Origin: Caloramator mitchellensis
GTDB lineage: Bacteria; Bacillota; Clostridia; Clostridiales; Caloramatoraceae
Direction: 5' to 3'
DNA length: 64,000 nucleotides
NCBI RefSeq assembly: GCF_001440545.1
Contig: NZ_LKHP01000008.1
Span: 1 to 64,000, forward strand
In this document: positions 54,646-63,854 of the stretch, in pieces
How positions within the stretch are numbered: the first letter of the stretch is position 1
Layout: each line of letters begins with the position of its first letter
Notes under the pieces: model-generated
What the model was told of the DNA's origin: nothing
What the model saw: the letters and a program-made list of their open reading frames with translations, nothing else
Database searches by the model: none
Translations under genes and position numbers: made by a program

Positions 54646-56535
54646 TTATGGAACAAGTAAGAAGATATAAATTATAAATATTGATGTAGTGAATATTGCC
54701 CATAAAGCATAATCATTAATTACTCCGCTGTGTGCATCATGCATAAAGCCAAAGTAATGTCTTAAATCATGCTTTAATCCCCAGAAAAGGTCATTACCCT
54801 TTACATGTGAAAATTCATTAGCTTCTCCACTGAAGAATACATCATATTTAGGATTATCTTCTTCTACCGGAATTGATTGATGATTAAATCCACCTGCAAG
54901 TGCAACAAGGGCAACTGCAATCAGTAAAAGTCCGAATAAAACTAACCAGGCAATTGGATTCCAGTATCCTGCAAGAGTATAATCTACCTGTGGGATTTGA
55001 ACTGGTTCGCCTATTATTTTTTGTGCATAGCCACTACCCATCATTGTATCTATATAATTGCCTATATTTAATACAGCTGATACTGCTGGGTTAATTAAAT
55101 ATTTAGTTACAAATTGTGGCATTATACCTGTTATTATACATAGAATAGCCATTATCCACATTGGAATTCTCATTGATAAAGGAACTTCCTTTACATCCTT
55201 AAATTCTTCAGGCATCTGTCCAAAGAATACAGATTGTGCAACCTTGATAAATGAAGCTAAAGTCATTACGCTGACTAATAAAGCTATTATAGTTACGATT
55301 GCCATATTCGCTTGATAAGTTGCTTGATAAATTAACCACTTTGAAACAAACCCATTGAATGGTGGCAGACCACTTATTGAGAATGCTCCTATAAGGAATA
55401 TCGCTGCGGTCTGTGGCATTTTCTTTGCGAGTCCACCAAGTTTGTTTAAATCAGTTGTTCCTGTTGCAAAGAATACCGCTCCAGCACTTAAGAACAATAA
55501 ACCTTTAAATAATGTATGATTTAACGCGTGGTATAGACCTCCTGTTAATCCTAAAGCAGTTGAGAGACCAATTCCAGTTATAACATACCCTATCTGTGAT
55601 ATACTATGGAATGCAAGTAGTCTTTTAAAATCATTCTGTGCAAGAGCCATAGTAACGCCAACAAACATAGTTATTGTTCCTATCACTATTAATAGCATTT
55701 GCATTGATTTTAAATCCATACTATGGAAAAGAACGTATACCAATCTTAATATAGCATATACCCCTGCTTTATTAACCATTCCAGAAAAAGCCATTGATAT
55801 TGACGATGGAGCAGCCATATACGCATCAGGTGCTGCCGGATGGAATGGAACAACAAAGGCTTTTAAAGAGAATCCAGCTAGAAGTAGAGCAAAAGCAAAT
55901 AGGGCTGAAGGTGTTAGATTGTTAAATAACAGCGCTGAAATTTGTGCCATATTTAAAGTGTGAACTTGTGAATATATTGTTATAGTCCCTGCTAATACCA
56001 ATGAAGAACCAATTGAACCTAACACAAGGTATTTAAGCGCAGCCTCTAGTGCACCTTCTTGGTAATTTCTAAATGCAGTTAAGCCCACTGCTGCAAATGT
56101 CATTATTTCAATCATAACAAACATGTTAAAAAGGTCGCCTGTAAATACTAAGCCCAAAACAGAACCTGCAAGCATCTGAAATAATACATAGTATTTATCC
56201 TTTTCAACATCTTTTTTAATATAACTATATGAAAACAATGTTGAAAGGAAAACAGTTAAAACTACTATTATCCCAAAGAATAATCCAAGAGCATCAACTT
56301 CAAGTCCTATTCCTATTGCCCAGTCATGAACAGGCCTCCAGTTTCCTAACCAGTAATTAATAACATTTCCTTCAATCATTATTGGCTTTATTAGAAGCAG
56401 AACCAAAACAAGCGAAATCCCTGATGATATTGTAGCTATGAACTTTCTTACAGCATCATTTTTACTACCAAAGATAACCGTAAGGAAGGCTCCTAAAAAC
56501 AAAACAACTATAGATAATATAGGATAGTGTTGCAT
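54646..56535 (-). CDS. Mbh antiporter subunit, MbhH/MrpD-like with MbhI-like C-terminal extension
   Basis: 629 residues. The first 500 or so form a NuoL/M/N/MrpD-type antiporter with 14 helices: conserved Glu in MFVMIEIMTFAAVGL, PAAPDAYMAAPSS, and Lys/His in NDFKRLLAFHSISQIGY and GLYHALNHTLFKGLLF. The last 110-120 residues (WNPIAWLV..., NDLFWGLKHDLRHYFG, DYALWAIFTTSIFI) look like the MbhI lateral-helix subunit, which has no separate gene here. Starts at the mbhG-like stop (TAATG). Confidence 0.9.
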   Translation of the reverse strand: MQHYPILSIVVLFLGAFLTVIFGSKNDAVRKFIATISSGISLVLVLLLIKPIMIEGNVINYWLGNWRPVHDWAIGIGLEVDALGLFFGIIVVLTVFLSTLFSYSYIKKDVEKDKYYVLFQMLAGSVLGLVFTGDLFNMFVMIEIMTFAAVGLTAFRNYQEGALEAALKYLVLGSIGSSLVLAGTITIYSQVHTLNMAQISALLFNNLTPSALFAFALLLAGFSLKAFVVPFHPAAPDAYMAAPSSISMAFSGMVNKAGVYAILRLVYVLFHSMDLKSMQMLLIVIGTITMFVGVTMALAQNDFKRLLAFHSISQIGYVITGIGLSTALGLTGGLYHALNHTLFKGLLFLSAGAVFFATGTTDLNKLGGLAKKMPQTAAIFLIGAFSISGLPPFNGFVSKWLIYQATYQANMAIVTIIALLVSVMTLASFIKVAQSVFFGQMPEEFKDVKEVPLSMRIPMWIMAILCIITGIMPQFVTKYLINPAVSAVLNIGNYIDTMMGSGYAQKIIGEPVQIPQVDYTLAGYWNPIAWLVLFGLLLIAVALVALAGGFNHQSIPVEEDNPKYDVFFSGEANEFSHVKGNDLFWGLKHDLRHYFGFMHDAHSGVINDYALWAIFTTSIFIIYIFLLVP

Positions 56536-56885
56536 TACCCATTCAACCTCCTTACTTTATCAGCATCAAGAGTTCCATATTTTTCTTTAATTTTAATAAC
56601 TAATGAAAGTGCCATCGCAGTTACACAGGCTCCTATAACAATTGAAGTAAGGGTTAGAGCCTGTGGAACAGGGTCAACAAAGAATGAATCAGGCTTTAAT
56701 TCGCTGAATGTAAATATTGGAGCAGTTCCTCCGGGATTAAAACCTATGCTTATAATCAAAAGGTTTATTCCATAATCGATAAGACCCATACCGATTATAA
56801 TCTTTAATATATTTTTTTTAGAAAGAATTACATAAAATCCTAAAACAATTAAAACTATGCAAGTTATATAATTCATTAAAATCAA
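56535..56885 (-). CDS. Mbh subunit MbhG/MrpC/NuoK-like
   Basis: 116 residues, three TM helices. GMGLIDYGINLLIISIG and DPVPQALTLTSIVIGACVTAMALSL are the MnhC/NuoK pattern with a conserved acidic site. The start appears to be TTG after GGGGTGA (an ATG three codons later is possible). Overlaps the next gene by one base. Confidence 0.9.
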   Translation of the reverse strand: MILMNYITCIVLIVLGFYVILSKKNILKIIIGMGLIDYGINLLIISIGFNPGGTAPIFTFSELKPDSFFVDPVPQALTLTSIVIGACVTAMALSLVIKIKEKYGTLDADKVRRLNG

Positions 56886-56901
56886 ATTTCTTCACCCCTT
56901 T

Positions 56902-57360
56902 TCACTTTTCACTATCTGGAGCCAAAAGACCTATCATAAGAAGAATTAAAAAGCCAACACCTGTTAAAACCTTATAGCCAACTGAATTATTCATAAACAT
57001 TATTGTTCCGGCACTTATTAGATCCCCTGGATTTCCTATCCCTGTAAATACATTTGCAAAGAAAACTGAGCCATAGAATAAACCACAAAGACCAAATACT
57101 GTAAATAATATAGCTCCAAGTGCCTCGTTTTTCTTTATAAAGTCCATATTAAATTTCTTTGAAACTTCACTATACCCATAACCTAAATATATCAAAATAA
57201 CAGCAGCTGCAACTAAAACACCACCCTGGAATCCTCCACCTGGGCTTAAGTGACCATGCGTTATTACATAGAACCCAAAAACAAGTGCAATTGGCGTAAA
57301 AACGTCTGCGGCTGTTTTAATTATTAAATCCTTAACAGTTCCCTTTGTTTTAGCCTTCAT
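56902..57360 (-). CDS. Mbh subunit MbhF/MrpB-like
   Basis: 152 residues, four TM helices. MnhB pattern FYVITHGHLSPGGGFQGGVLVAAAVILIYLGYG. Part of the Na+/H+ exchange module. ATG at 57360 follows the mbhE-like stop at once; a GTG three codons earlier is too close to the ribosome site. Confidence 0.9.
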   Translation of the reverse strand: MKAKTKGTVKDLIIKTAADVFTPIALVFGFYVITHGHLSPGGGFQGGVLVAAAVILIYLGYGYSEVSKKFNMDFIKKNEALGAILFTVFGLCGLFYGSVFFANVFTGIGNPGDLISAGTIMFMNNSVGYKVLTGVGFLILLMIGLLAPDSEK

Positions 57361-57361
57361 T

Positions 57362-57691
57362 CTACTCACTTCCCTTCTTGTGGCTCTTTAGAATAACTAC
57401 TGAGCCAGCTATTGCAGTTAGAAGAATGAATGATTCTCCTAATGTATCGTATCCTCTATAATCAAAAACTACAGCTGTTACAGCATTGATAGCCTTTGTC
57501 TTACTTAAATTTTCTCTTATAATAACGTTTGATACTCCATCTGGTTTTTGCATATCATAACTAACGTTATTCTGGATATCTTCTAATTTAGTCCCTGAAT
57601 AAGTTCTTCCCTGAGTAGAAGAATAATACATCGCATAGGAACCCATAATCAGGAAAACAACTAAAGCAAAACTCATAGCAAATTTCTTCAT
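57362..57691 (-). CDS. Mbh subunit MbhE-like
   Basis: 109 residues, two TM helices (5-22, 80-100) enclosing a soluble loop with NAVTAVVFDYRGYDTLGESFILLTA, the MbhE/MrpA C-terminal pattern. In Mrp operons this segment is the C-terminal end of MrpA; in Mbh systems it is separate, as here. Confidence 0.9.
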   Translation of the reverse strand: MKKFAMSFALVVFLIMGSYAMYYSSTQGRTYSGTKLEDIQNNVSYDMQKPDGVSNVIIRENLSKTKAINAVTAVVFDYRGYDTLGESFILLTAIAGSVVILKSHKKGSE

Positions 57692-57939
57692 CTTTCCTTG
57701 CCCTCCTTTACTTTTTTGAGGGTAATTATAAATATTACTGGTGATAATACCGCACCAACTGCTGCTTCAGCAATAGCTACATCAGGTGCATGCAATAGTA
57801 TAAACTCAAGTGCCACAAATGCTCCTGTAATCCCTAACGCAATTATAGACGAAAGCAAATTATCGAATTTTACAGTCAAAATAGCAGATATAATAATACC
57901 AATCAAAATCAAGCTATTTAAAATAACAATACTATTCAT
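57688..57939 (-). CDS. Mbh subunit MbhD (DUF4040)-like
   Basis: About 83 residues, three TM helices. GAFVALEFILLHAPDVAIAEAAVGAVLSPVIFI is the MbhD/MnhA-tail signature. ATG at 57939 lies nine bases after GGGAGGG and overlaps the mbhC-like stop; a reading ten codons longer is open. Confidence 0.88.
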   Translation of the reverse strand: MNSIVILNSLILIGIIISAILTVKFDNLLSSIIALGITGAFVALEFILLHAPDVAIAEAAVGAVLSPVIFIITLKKVKEGKER

Positions 57940-58270
57940 TAGGATTATCCCTCCCGTATTCATCAACAACCATATTGTCAGGCTTTATTCCATGAATATA
58001 TCCTGCCTTCATGATAGCATGTCCAGCAACAGCTGTAGTTAAAACTATAAACACACCTATTAAAATTGCCTTTGTCCCGAGTGCTGTATTGCCATTTGTA
58101 AAGGCATATATTGCCGCTCCAATGCAAGTCCAAATAACACCAAAAGTAGCAATGTTTGTGCTTGACTGCATTCTTGAAAATGAATCTGGCATTCTAATCA
58201 TGCCAACTACTCCAGCAAATGCAAAAAAGCAACCTAAAACAAGGAATATATCAATAACTATTCTTATCAT
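57932..58270 (-). CDS. Mbh subunit MbhC/MrpG-like
   Basis: 112 residues, three TM helices. MnhG motif FAGVVGMIRMPDSFSRMQSSTNIATFG and TTAVAGHAIMKAGY. The start overlaps the previous stop as ATGA. Confidence 0.92.
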   Translation of the reverse strand: MIRIVIDIFLVLGCFFAFAGVVGMIRMPDSFSRMQSSTNIATFGVIWTCIGAAIYAFTNGNTALGTKAILIGVFIVLTTAVAGHAIMKAGYIHGIKPDNMVVDEYGRDNPNE

Positions 58271-58521
58271 AGTCTTCCCTCCAAATATCTTGCTATCAGA
58301 ACAGTTCCTATAAACCCTAATATAGCAATTACTAAGGCTATATCGAGATAGATACTTCTGTTGCTAAATACTGCAAATGAAATAAGTGCTACAGCTGTTA
58401 ATATGTCAATGCTATCTCCTGCAACTGCTCTATCAACAACGCTAGGTCCCTTTAAAACTCTAAAAAGCAATATAATCGCTAAAATAGCATAAAATATACC
58501 TACATAAACAAACTCTATCAC
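58267..58521 (-). CDS. Mbh subunit MbhB/MrpF-like
   Basis: 84 residues, three TM helices. MnhF pattern VLKGPSVVDRAVAGDSIDILTAV with the conserved Asp. GTG at 58521 sits eight bases after AAGGAGG and overlaps the mbhA-like stop (GTGA), a sign of translational coupling. Confidence 0.92.
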   Translation of the reverse strand: MIEFVYVGIFYAILAIILLFRVLKGPSVVDRAVAGDSIDILTAVALISFAVFSNRSIYLDIALVIAILGFIGTVLIARYLEGRL

Positions 58522-59036
58522 TTCCAAATCCTCCTTATCCAGCTTTCTAATTTTCCTTTTATCATTTCGCCAGCTTCTTTGCTATTTCTTGAAGCTACAT
58601 CTATCCAGTGAATATAGAAAAAGTGTTGACCCTTTTCTTCAATTATTTCCATAGTTATAGTTCCTGGAGTTAATGTAATAGAATTAGCGAGCATAGCAAG
58701 TCCATACTCCGACTTTAAATCTACAGGAACCTTTACTATACCTGGATTGATTGGAAGTTTTGGATTAAGAGCTCTCTTAGCTACATCAACGTTTGCCTTC
58801 CAAAGTTCTATTGGAAATACAAACAATACATAAATGATTAAATTAATCAAGTTGCTTGGTTTAAATAAGTGTATTGCGTCTTCATGAATTAAATATTTTG
58901 CAGTAAATAATGCTACTAATAAAGACACAACCGCTCCTGCTATAAGCTCCTGTGGAGTAAATGTAAGAGTAAACAAAATCCACATTACAAAACATAATAC
59001 GAATGTTGAAAATACAGATAAAGCTTTATTTTGCAT
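58518..59036 (-). CDS. Mbh subunit MbhA/MrpE-like
   Basis: 172 residues, two TM helices and a cytoplasmic domain. MnhE motifs PQELIAGAVVSLLVALF, ANSITLTPGTITMEI and HWIDVAS. First of the eight consecutive Mrp/antiporter genes, directly after hypB. Confidence 0.92.
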   Translation of the reverse strand: MQNKALSVFSTFVLCFVMWILFTLTFTPQELIAGAVVSLLVALFTAKYLIHEDAIHLFKPSNLINLIIYVLFVFPIELWKANVDVAKRALNPKLPINPGIVKVPVDLKSEYGLAMLANSITLTPGTITMEIIEEKGQHFFYIHWIDVASRNSKEAGEMIKGKLESWIRRIWK

Positions 59037-59047
59037 CCTACTCCCCC

Positions 59048-59707
59048 CTATCCTCTAAATTTTTCCTGAATGTTGCTTCTTAAAAATTCATAGAATTTAG
59101 CATTATCAAAGGGTTTTCTTGATGAGAACTGAAAAACATTAATTTCAGGATTTAAACCCTTTGAATATTCAACAACCTTATCATAGTCAAATTCAAAATA
59201 ATCCTTCATGTCGTATTTATTTATAATCAGTGCATTCGCAACTGAGAACATTAAAGGATATTTCTGAACTTTGTCATCTCCCTCTGGAACGCTTAGGATT
59301 GCTACTTTTAAGTCTTCACCTAGGTTAAACTCTGCAGGACAAACAAGATTTCCTATATTCTCAATTAGTAACACATCGATATCATTTAGATTAAAGTAAT
59401 TTAATATATTTTTTATAGACATTGCTTCAATATGGCAAGCACCATCGGTATTAAGCTGAACAACTGGAATCCCAAGTTCACTTATTTTTTCAGCATCGAT
59501 TTGACCTGTTATATCTCCTTCAATAACTGCTATTTTATAGTCCTTTGAAAGAGACTTGATTATTTCTATTATAACGCTTGTTTTACCTGCACCAGGAGAA
59601 CCCATTATATTTACCATAAACACTTTTTTGTCACCTAATTCTTGTTTTACTTCATTGCTTACGTCCTCATTCCACTCCATTATCTGCTTAACTACTTTAA
59701 TTTCCAC
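59048..59707 (-). CDS. hypB: Hydrogenase nickel incorporation GTPase HypB
   Basis: 219 residues. GTPase G1 loop GSPGAGKTSVI (36-46), IEGDITGQIDAEKI, the metal site TDGACHIEA, and NKYDM. It delivers nickel with HypA. It has no His-rich N-terminal nickel store. Start is GTG overlapping the hypA stop. Confidence 0.96.
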   Translation of the reverse strand: MEIKVVKQIMEWNEDVSNEVKQELGDKKVFMVNIMGSPGAGKTSVIIEIIKSLSKDYKIAVIEGDITGQIDAEKISELGIPVVQLNTDGACHIEAMSIKNILNYFNLNDIDVLLIENIGNLVCPAEFNLGEDLKVAILSVPEGDDKVQKYPLMFSVANALIINKYDMKDYFEFDYDKVVEYSKGLNPEINVFQFSSRKPFDNAKFYEFLRSNIQEKFRG

Positions 59708-60048
59708 TATTCCACCTCCACTGAGTCTATAAAAAATTCCTTGCCGCCAATTATCCTGTAATTGAAACTACCACAATTAGGACATTTGATGTTGCTCTTT
59801 TCAATAACATTTTCAGTGTTACAATCATTGCAAATGATTGATATAGGTATTCTTTCAACTAAAAGTTTAGCGCCTTCAGCTAAAGTCTCCTTGGATACGA
59901 TATCAAAATATTCATGAATTAATTGGGGAACGACCCCCGAAAAATCCCCGCATTTGATTTTGATATTTAAAATTTTATTAGCGCTATTTTGTTTCGCCGC
60001 ATCAATGGCAATTTTAATAATACCTTCAGTTATAGCCAACTCGTGCAT
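59707..60048 (-). CDS. hypA: Hydrogenase nickel chaperone HypA
   Basis: 113 residues. MHE at the N terminus (His2 nickel ligand) and a zinc site CNDC...CPNC (about 73-93). Passes nickel to the large subunit. It sits directly behind the large subunit gene in the structural operon. Confidence 0.96.
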   Translation of the reverse strand: MHELAITEGIIKIAIDAAKQNSANKILNIKIKCGDFSGVVPQLIHEYFDIVSKETLAEGAKLLVERIPISIICNDCNTENVIEKSNIKCPNCGSFNYRIIGGKEFFIDSVEVE

Positions 60049-60055
60049 ATCAATC

Positions 60056-61138
60056 CTACCTATCCAAACAAGAGAAGCATGGGTCTATGCTTGCAATAAT
60101 TAGTCCAGCATCTGCTACTGTATTGTTTCTCAACATATATGGAACTGTAGGCGCTGTTTTATACGTTGGAACATGTATGCTTAATCTATAGTTAGTTTGA
60201 CCACCATCAGTTACAGCATAGTGTATTAATTGTCCTCTTGGTGCTTCAATTCTTTGAGTAAATTCGCCAGCAGGAACCCTTGGCAGCTTCATCCCCTGAT
60301 TTATAGGACCCTCAGGTAGGTTTTCAAGCGCTTGTGTAATAATTTTTATGCTTTCATCTACTTCTAACGCTCTTATCAATACTCTTGCAAATACATCTCC
60401 ATCTTCAACAACGGGAACATCAAATTCAAAATCTTCATATGAGGAATATGGAGCATCCTTTCTAACATCAACTTTAATTCCTGATGCTCTTGCATGAGGT
60501 CCTATCGTTCCTAATTGAATTGCAACATCCTTAGGAAGCACTCCTACACCCTTAGTTCTCATTGCAAGTGTTTTATCATTTACAACTATTTGCTTTATCT
60601 TTTCGTGTTCAGCTTTAAAATCCTTCAATATTTCTAATATGTTTTTTCTTAATTCATCGTTTATATCTCTTCTTGCACCACCTATAATAACCATTCCGTA
60701 ATTTACTCTATTTCCTGAAATGGCCTCGAGAATATCCATAACCTTTTCTCTAACATTCCATATGTGCATAAATAAACTGTCATAGCCAACTAAATGAGCC
60801 GCAATTCCTAACCATAGATAGTGTGAATGTATTCTTTCAAGTTCAGCTATTACATTTCTTATATATTGTCCTCTTTTAGGAACCTCTATTTGTGCTATGT
60901 TTTCTATGGCCTGTGCATAAGCAAATGGATGCGAGTGTGAACAAATACCACAAACTCTTTCTACTAAAACAAGTGTTTGTATAAAGTTCTTTTCAGTTGC
61001 TAATTTTTCAATACCTCTATGGTTATAACCTATAAAGACTTCAGCATCTTTAATTATTTCGCCTTCAGTATACAATTTAGCATGAATAGGTTCCTCTAAT
61101 GATGGATGATAAGGACCTATTGGAATTACATAACTCAT
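60056..61138 (-). CDS. [NiFe] hydrogenase large subunit, group 4 Mbh/Ech type
   Basis: 360 residues. Nickel ligands: CGIC (63-66, in VERVCGICSHSHPFAYA) and CFSC (354-357, in SIDPCFSCLDR). All four cysteines are kept, so this is a hydrogenase rather than a sulfane reductase (Mbx) relative. The chain ends three residues after the last ligand; like EchE and CooH it needs no maturation protease. It receives electrons from the MbhJ-like subunit to reduce protons. Confidence 0.95.
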   Translation of the reverse strand: MSYVIPIGPYHPSLEEPIHAKLYTEGEIIKDAEVFIGYNHRGIEKLATEKNFIQTLVLVERVCGICSHSHPFAYAQAIENIAQIEVPKRGQYIRNVIAELERIHSHYLWLGIAAHLVGYDSLFMHIWNVREKVMDILEAISGNRVNYGMVIIGGARRDINDELRKNILEILKDFKAEHEKIKQIVVNDKTLAMRTKGVGVLPKDVAIQLGTIGPHARASGIKVDVRKDAPYSSYEDFEFDVPVVEDGDVFARVLIRALEVDESIKIITQALENLPEGPINQGMKLPRVPAGEFTQRIEAPRGQLIHYAVTDGGQTNYRLSIHVPTYKTAPTVPYMLRNNTVADAGLIIASIDPCFSCLDR

Positions 61139-61142
61139 TCTA

Positions 61143-61532
61143 TCACTCCTTTTCTACCTTTGTCTTTTTTCTTAACTCGTTTAATGGAGTAACAATTATT
61201 TGACCTTTTCCATCGAGCATAGTATCAGGTAGGAATAATCTGCCCCTCATTTTTAGCCCTTCAAAATTAACTCCTAAAAGCTCGTGTATTTCTTCCTCTG
61301 GCCAGGCAGCAGCTACATCATAGATGTGTGATATAGTAGGCAAATCATTAACTCCTTTAATAGTGTAGGATTCAACTGTTTCTCCTAAATCATACTGGTA
61401 ATTTACTACTATATTTCCTTCCTTGTCAACGAATCCGTGAATCATCAAGAGTCTTCTTCCTTCTTTTTTCATTCTTTCTGCTAATGGAACTATCTCTTCC
61501 TTTGTTATTTCAAAGGATTTAAAATTTTGCAT
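61143..61532 (-). CDS. Mbh subunit MbhK/NuoC (30 kDa)-like
   Basis: 129 residues, a NuoC-like domain: YDLGETVESYTIKGVNDLPTISHIYDVAAAWPEEEIHELLGVNFEG (in parts YDLGE, LPTISHIY, EEEIHELLGV). It packs on the large subunit. Ten or so residues at the C terminus replace the longer NuoC end. Gene lies immediately before the large subunit. Confidence 0.9.
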   Translation of the reverse strand: MQNFKSFEITKEEIVPLAERMKKEGRRLLMIHGFVDKEGNIVVNYQYDLGETVESYTIKGVNDLPTISHIYDVAAAWPEEEIHELLGVNFEGLKMRGRLFLPDTMLDGKGQIIVTPLNELRKKTKVEKE

Positions 61533-61549
61533 TTAACCACCTCCAAAAA

Positions 61550-62551
61550 TTAACATATCCTTGGTAATTGAGCCCCAGTTAATTTGGTTAATATCCTTGA
61601 ACCTCCAATAGGAGTTTTTAAAACAACTAAACCTTTATGATTTTTTGTAACTTTTCCGATAATTGCTGCGTTTTTCCCCTCTTCTAGTTCTTTTAAATCG
61701 TTAAGTAACTGTTGCTTAATTTCATCTGCTGCAATAATTACTATTTTACCTTCATTAGCGCTATACAAAGGGTCAATTCCTAATATTTCACACGCATAAT
61801 GAACATTGTCCCTAATAGGTATTTCTTTTTCATTAAGCTCTATTGAAAAATCTGTATCCTCGACAAATTCATTTAATGTCGTAGCTAGACCTCCTCTAGT
61901 TGGATCCCTCATTATTTTTACCTTGGTTCCATATTTAAATATAATCTTAGCTATATTTATAAGGGGCATGCAATCTGAAATAATATCTGTTTCAACGAAA
62001 AAATTATTTCTTGCAGACATAACAGCAATACCATGATCTCCTACAAAACCTGTAATTATTACAGCATCCCCTTCTTCTATTTTATCTTTTCCATAATGCT
62101 CAGTTTCAATTACTCCAATTCCCGCAGTATTAATGTAAATTCCATCACCTTTGCCTTTCTCAACCACTTTAGTATCACCTGTGACTACATTTACACCACA
62201 TTCTATTGCAGTATTTCTAATAGATAACAATATTTTGCTCAAATCGTTTGTTTTGAATCCTTCTTCTATAATTAAACTTAAGCTCAGATATTTAGGGATT
62301 GCACCACACATCAAAAGGTCGTTTACAGTTCCACAAACTGATAATTTACCTATATCCCCTCCAGGGAAAAAGTAGGGAGCTACTACAAAACTATCAGTTG
62401 AAAATGCAATATGGCCTTGGATAGGCAAAATTGCGCCATCCATAAGTTTTAACAATTGACTATTATTAAAATTTTTTAATATAAGCTCATCGATTAATTG
62501 AGATGTCTTTTTGCCGCCACTGCCGTAATCCAGGGTTATAATATCGTCCAT
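61550..62551 (-). CDS. hypE: Hydrogenase maturation protein HypE
   Basis: 333 residues. Dehydrates a C-terminal thiocarbamate to a thiocyanate, giving the CN ligands of the active site. LDYGSGGKKTSQLI near the start, DTKVVEKGKGDGIYINT and the invariant C terminus QLPRIC ending in the carrier cysteine. Confidence 0.97.
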   Translation of the reverse strand: MDDIITLDYGSGGKKTSQLIDELILKNFNNSQLLKLMDGAILPIQGHIAFSTDSFVVAPYFFPGGDIGKLSVCGTVNDLLMCGAIPKYLSLSLIIEEGFKTNDLSKILLSIRNTAIECGVNVVTGDTKVVEKGKGDGIYINTAGIGVIETEHYGKDKIEEGDAVIITGFVGDHGIAVMSARNNFFVETDIISDCMPLINIAKIIFKYGTKVKIMRDPTRGGLATTLNEFVEDTDFSIELNEKEIPIRDNVHYACEILGIDPLYSANEGKIVIIAADEIKQQLLNDLKELEEGKNAAIIGKVTKNHKGLVVLKTPIGGSRILTKLTGAQLPRIC

Positions 62552-62560
62552 ATGTTCACC

Positions 62561-63646
62561 TCAGAATCTCAAATATTTGTAGAATGCTGCACATGCGCCT
62601 TCGCTTGAAACCATGCAGGGTCCAATCGGATTTTCAGGTGTGCAATTAATTGCAAACAATTTGCATTCATCGGGCTGTATTTTTCCCTTGATAATTTCCC
62701 CACATTTGCATGCAGTCGATTTATCTACGAAATCAAGATTAATATTAAATTTCTTAACTGCATCAAATTTAGAATATTTATTTCTAATTGCCATCCCACT
62801 TTTATTTATAACACCAATACCCCTCCAAAGATCGTCATCTGGATAAAAAACTTCATTTAACATATTTTGTGCCAATTTATTACCTTCATAACTTACAATT
62901 CTTAGATATTCATTTTCTATACTAGGGTTATCCCCTGTAATTTGGTTTAGTATTTTATATATAGCAACTAATATATCCTCAGCTTCAAAACCAGTTATAA
63001 CTGAAGGTATCTTGTATTCTTCAACTAAAAATTCAAATCCTCTTATTCCAAGTATAGTTGAAACATGACCTGGACACAAAAATCCATCTATATCAAAATC
63101 ATCTGATTCAATTAAAGCCCTAAGAGCTGGTTCAACATACTTGTGCATTGAAAATACTGAAAAATTTTCAATGCACTTTACTGCTGCTTCTTTTATCGCC
63201 ACTGCAGTTCCAGGAGCTGTAGTCTCAAATCCTATACCCAAAAATATTATTTCGTTTTCTTTGTTATTCATTGCTAAATTCAATGCATCCATAGCTGAAT
63301 ATACTATCTGTATATTTGCACCCTGGGATTTGAGCATAGACAAATTAAAGCCCGCTTTGCTTCCAGGAACCTTTAACATATCCCCAAATGTAGCAATTAT
63401 TGTATCATGTCTCTTTGCAAGTTCAAATATTTCATCAATTCTGTTTATTGCCGTTACACAAACCGGACATCCTGGTCCAGAAATCAACTTAATCTTTTCT
63501 GATAAAAGCGTTCTTATTCCGCTTCTTGCAATCGACATTGTATGAGTCCCGCATACTTCCATAATTTTCACCGCAGGACCATTATAATTTCTTAAATAAT
63601 TTACTATATTTGACATCTTATCATAATCCTTGAATTTTAGCTGCAT
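62561..63646 (-). CDS. hypD: Hydrogenase maturation protein HypD
   Basis: 361 residues. [4Fe-4S] protein on which the Fe(CN)2CO unit is built with HypC. Motifs: EVCGTHTMSIARSGIR, SGPGCPVCVT, GFETTAPGTA, LCPGHVSTI and the C-terminal cluster region PIGPCMVSSEGAC. ATG at 63646 has AAGGAGG six bases upstream, so the gene begins inside the hypC end. Confidence 0.97.
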   Translation of the reverse strand: MQLKFKDYDKMSNIVNYLRNYNGPAVKIMEVCGTHTMSIARSGIRTLLSEKIKLISGPGCPVCVTAINRIDEIFELAKRHDTIIATFGDMLKVPGSKAGFNLSMLKSQGANIQIVYSAMDALNLAMNNKENEIIFLGIGFETTAPGTAVAIKEAAVKCIENFSVFSMHKYVEPALRALIESDDFDIDGFLCPGHVSTILGIRGFEFLVEEYKIPSVITGFEAEDILVAIYKILNQITGDNPSIENEYLRIVSYEGNKLAQNMLNEVFYPDDDLWRGIGVINKSGMAIRNKYSKFDAVKKFNINLDFVDKSTACKCGEIIKGKIQPDECKLFAINCTPENPIGPCMVSSEGACAAFYKYLRF

Positions 63647-63854
63647 CTGCAACCTCCTTAAAAAGCTCTAAATTTTCCTTTGCAAGTTTTTCATCTAACT
63701 TATTAATGGCAAACCCAGCATGGACATAAACATAGTCTCCAATGTGCACATCTTTAATAAAATCAACTCTTATCTTCATTTTCACACCATCGTGTTCGGC
63801 AATCGCATCATTGCCGTTGACTTCAACAATTCTTAAAGGAACTGCTAAACACAA
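63621..63854 (-). CDS. hypC: Hydrogenase maturation chaperone HypC
   Basis: 77 residues. N terminus MCLAVPLRIVEV with the essential Cys2 that must be exposed after removal of Met, and DYVYVHAGFAINKLDE. Start codon is TTG, with GGAGGTGG seven bases upstream, overlapping the hypF stop by 10 bases; the 3' end overlaps hypD by 26. Confidence 0.96.
   Translation of the reverse strand: MCLAVPLRIVEVNGNDAIAEHDGVKMKIRVDFIKDVHIGDYVYVHAGFAINKLDEKLAKENLELFKEVADAAKIQGL

Noticed and set aside
60056-61138. Large subunit as an Mbx/Mbs (sulfane reductase) protein
   Set aside because: Those relatives have lost nickel-ligand cysteines. Both CxxC motifs are intact here and hyp genes surround it.
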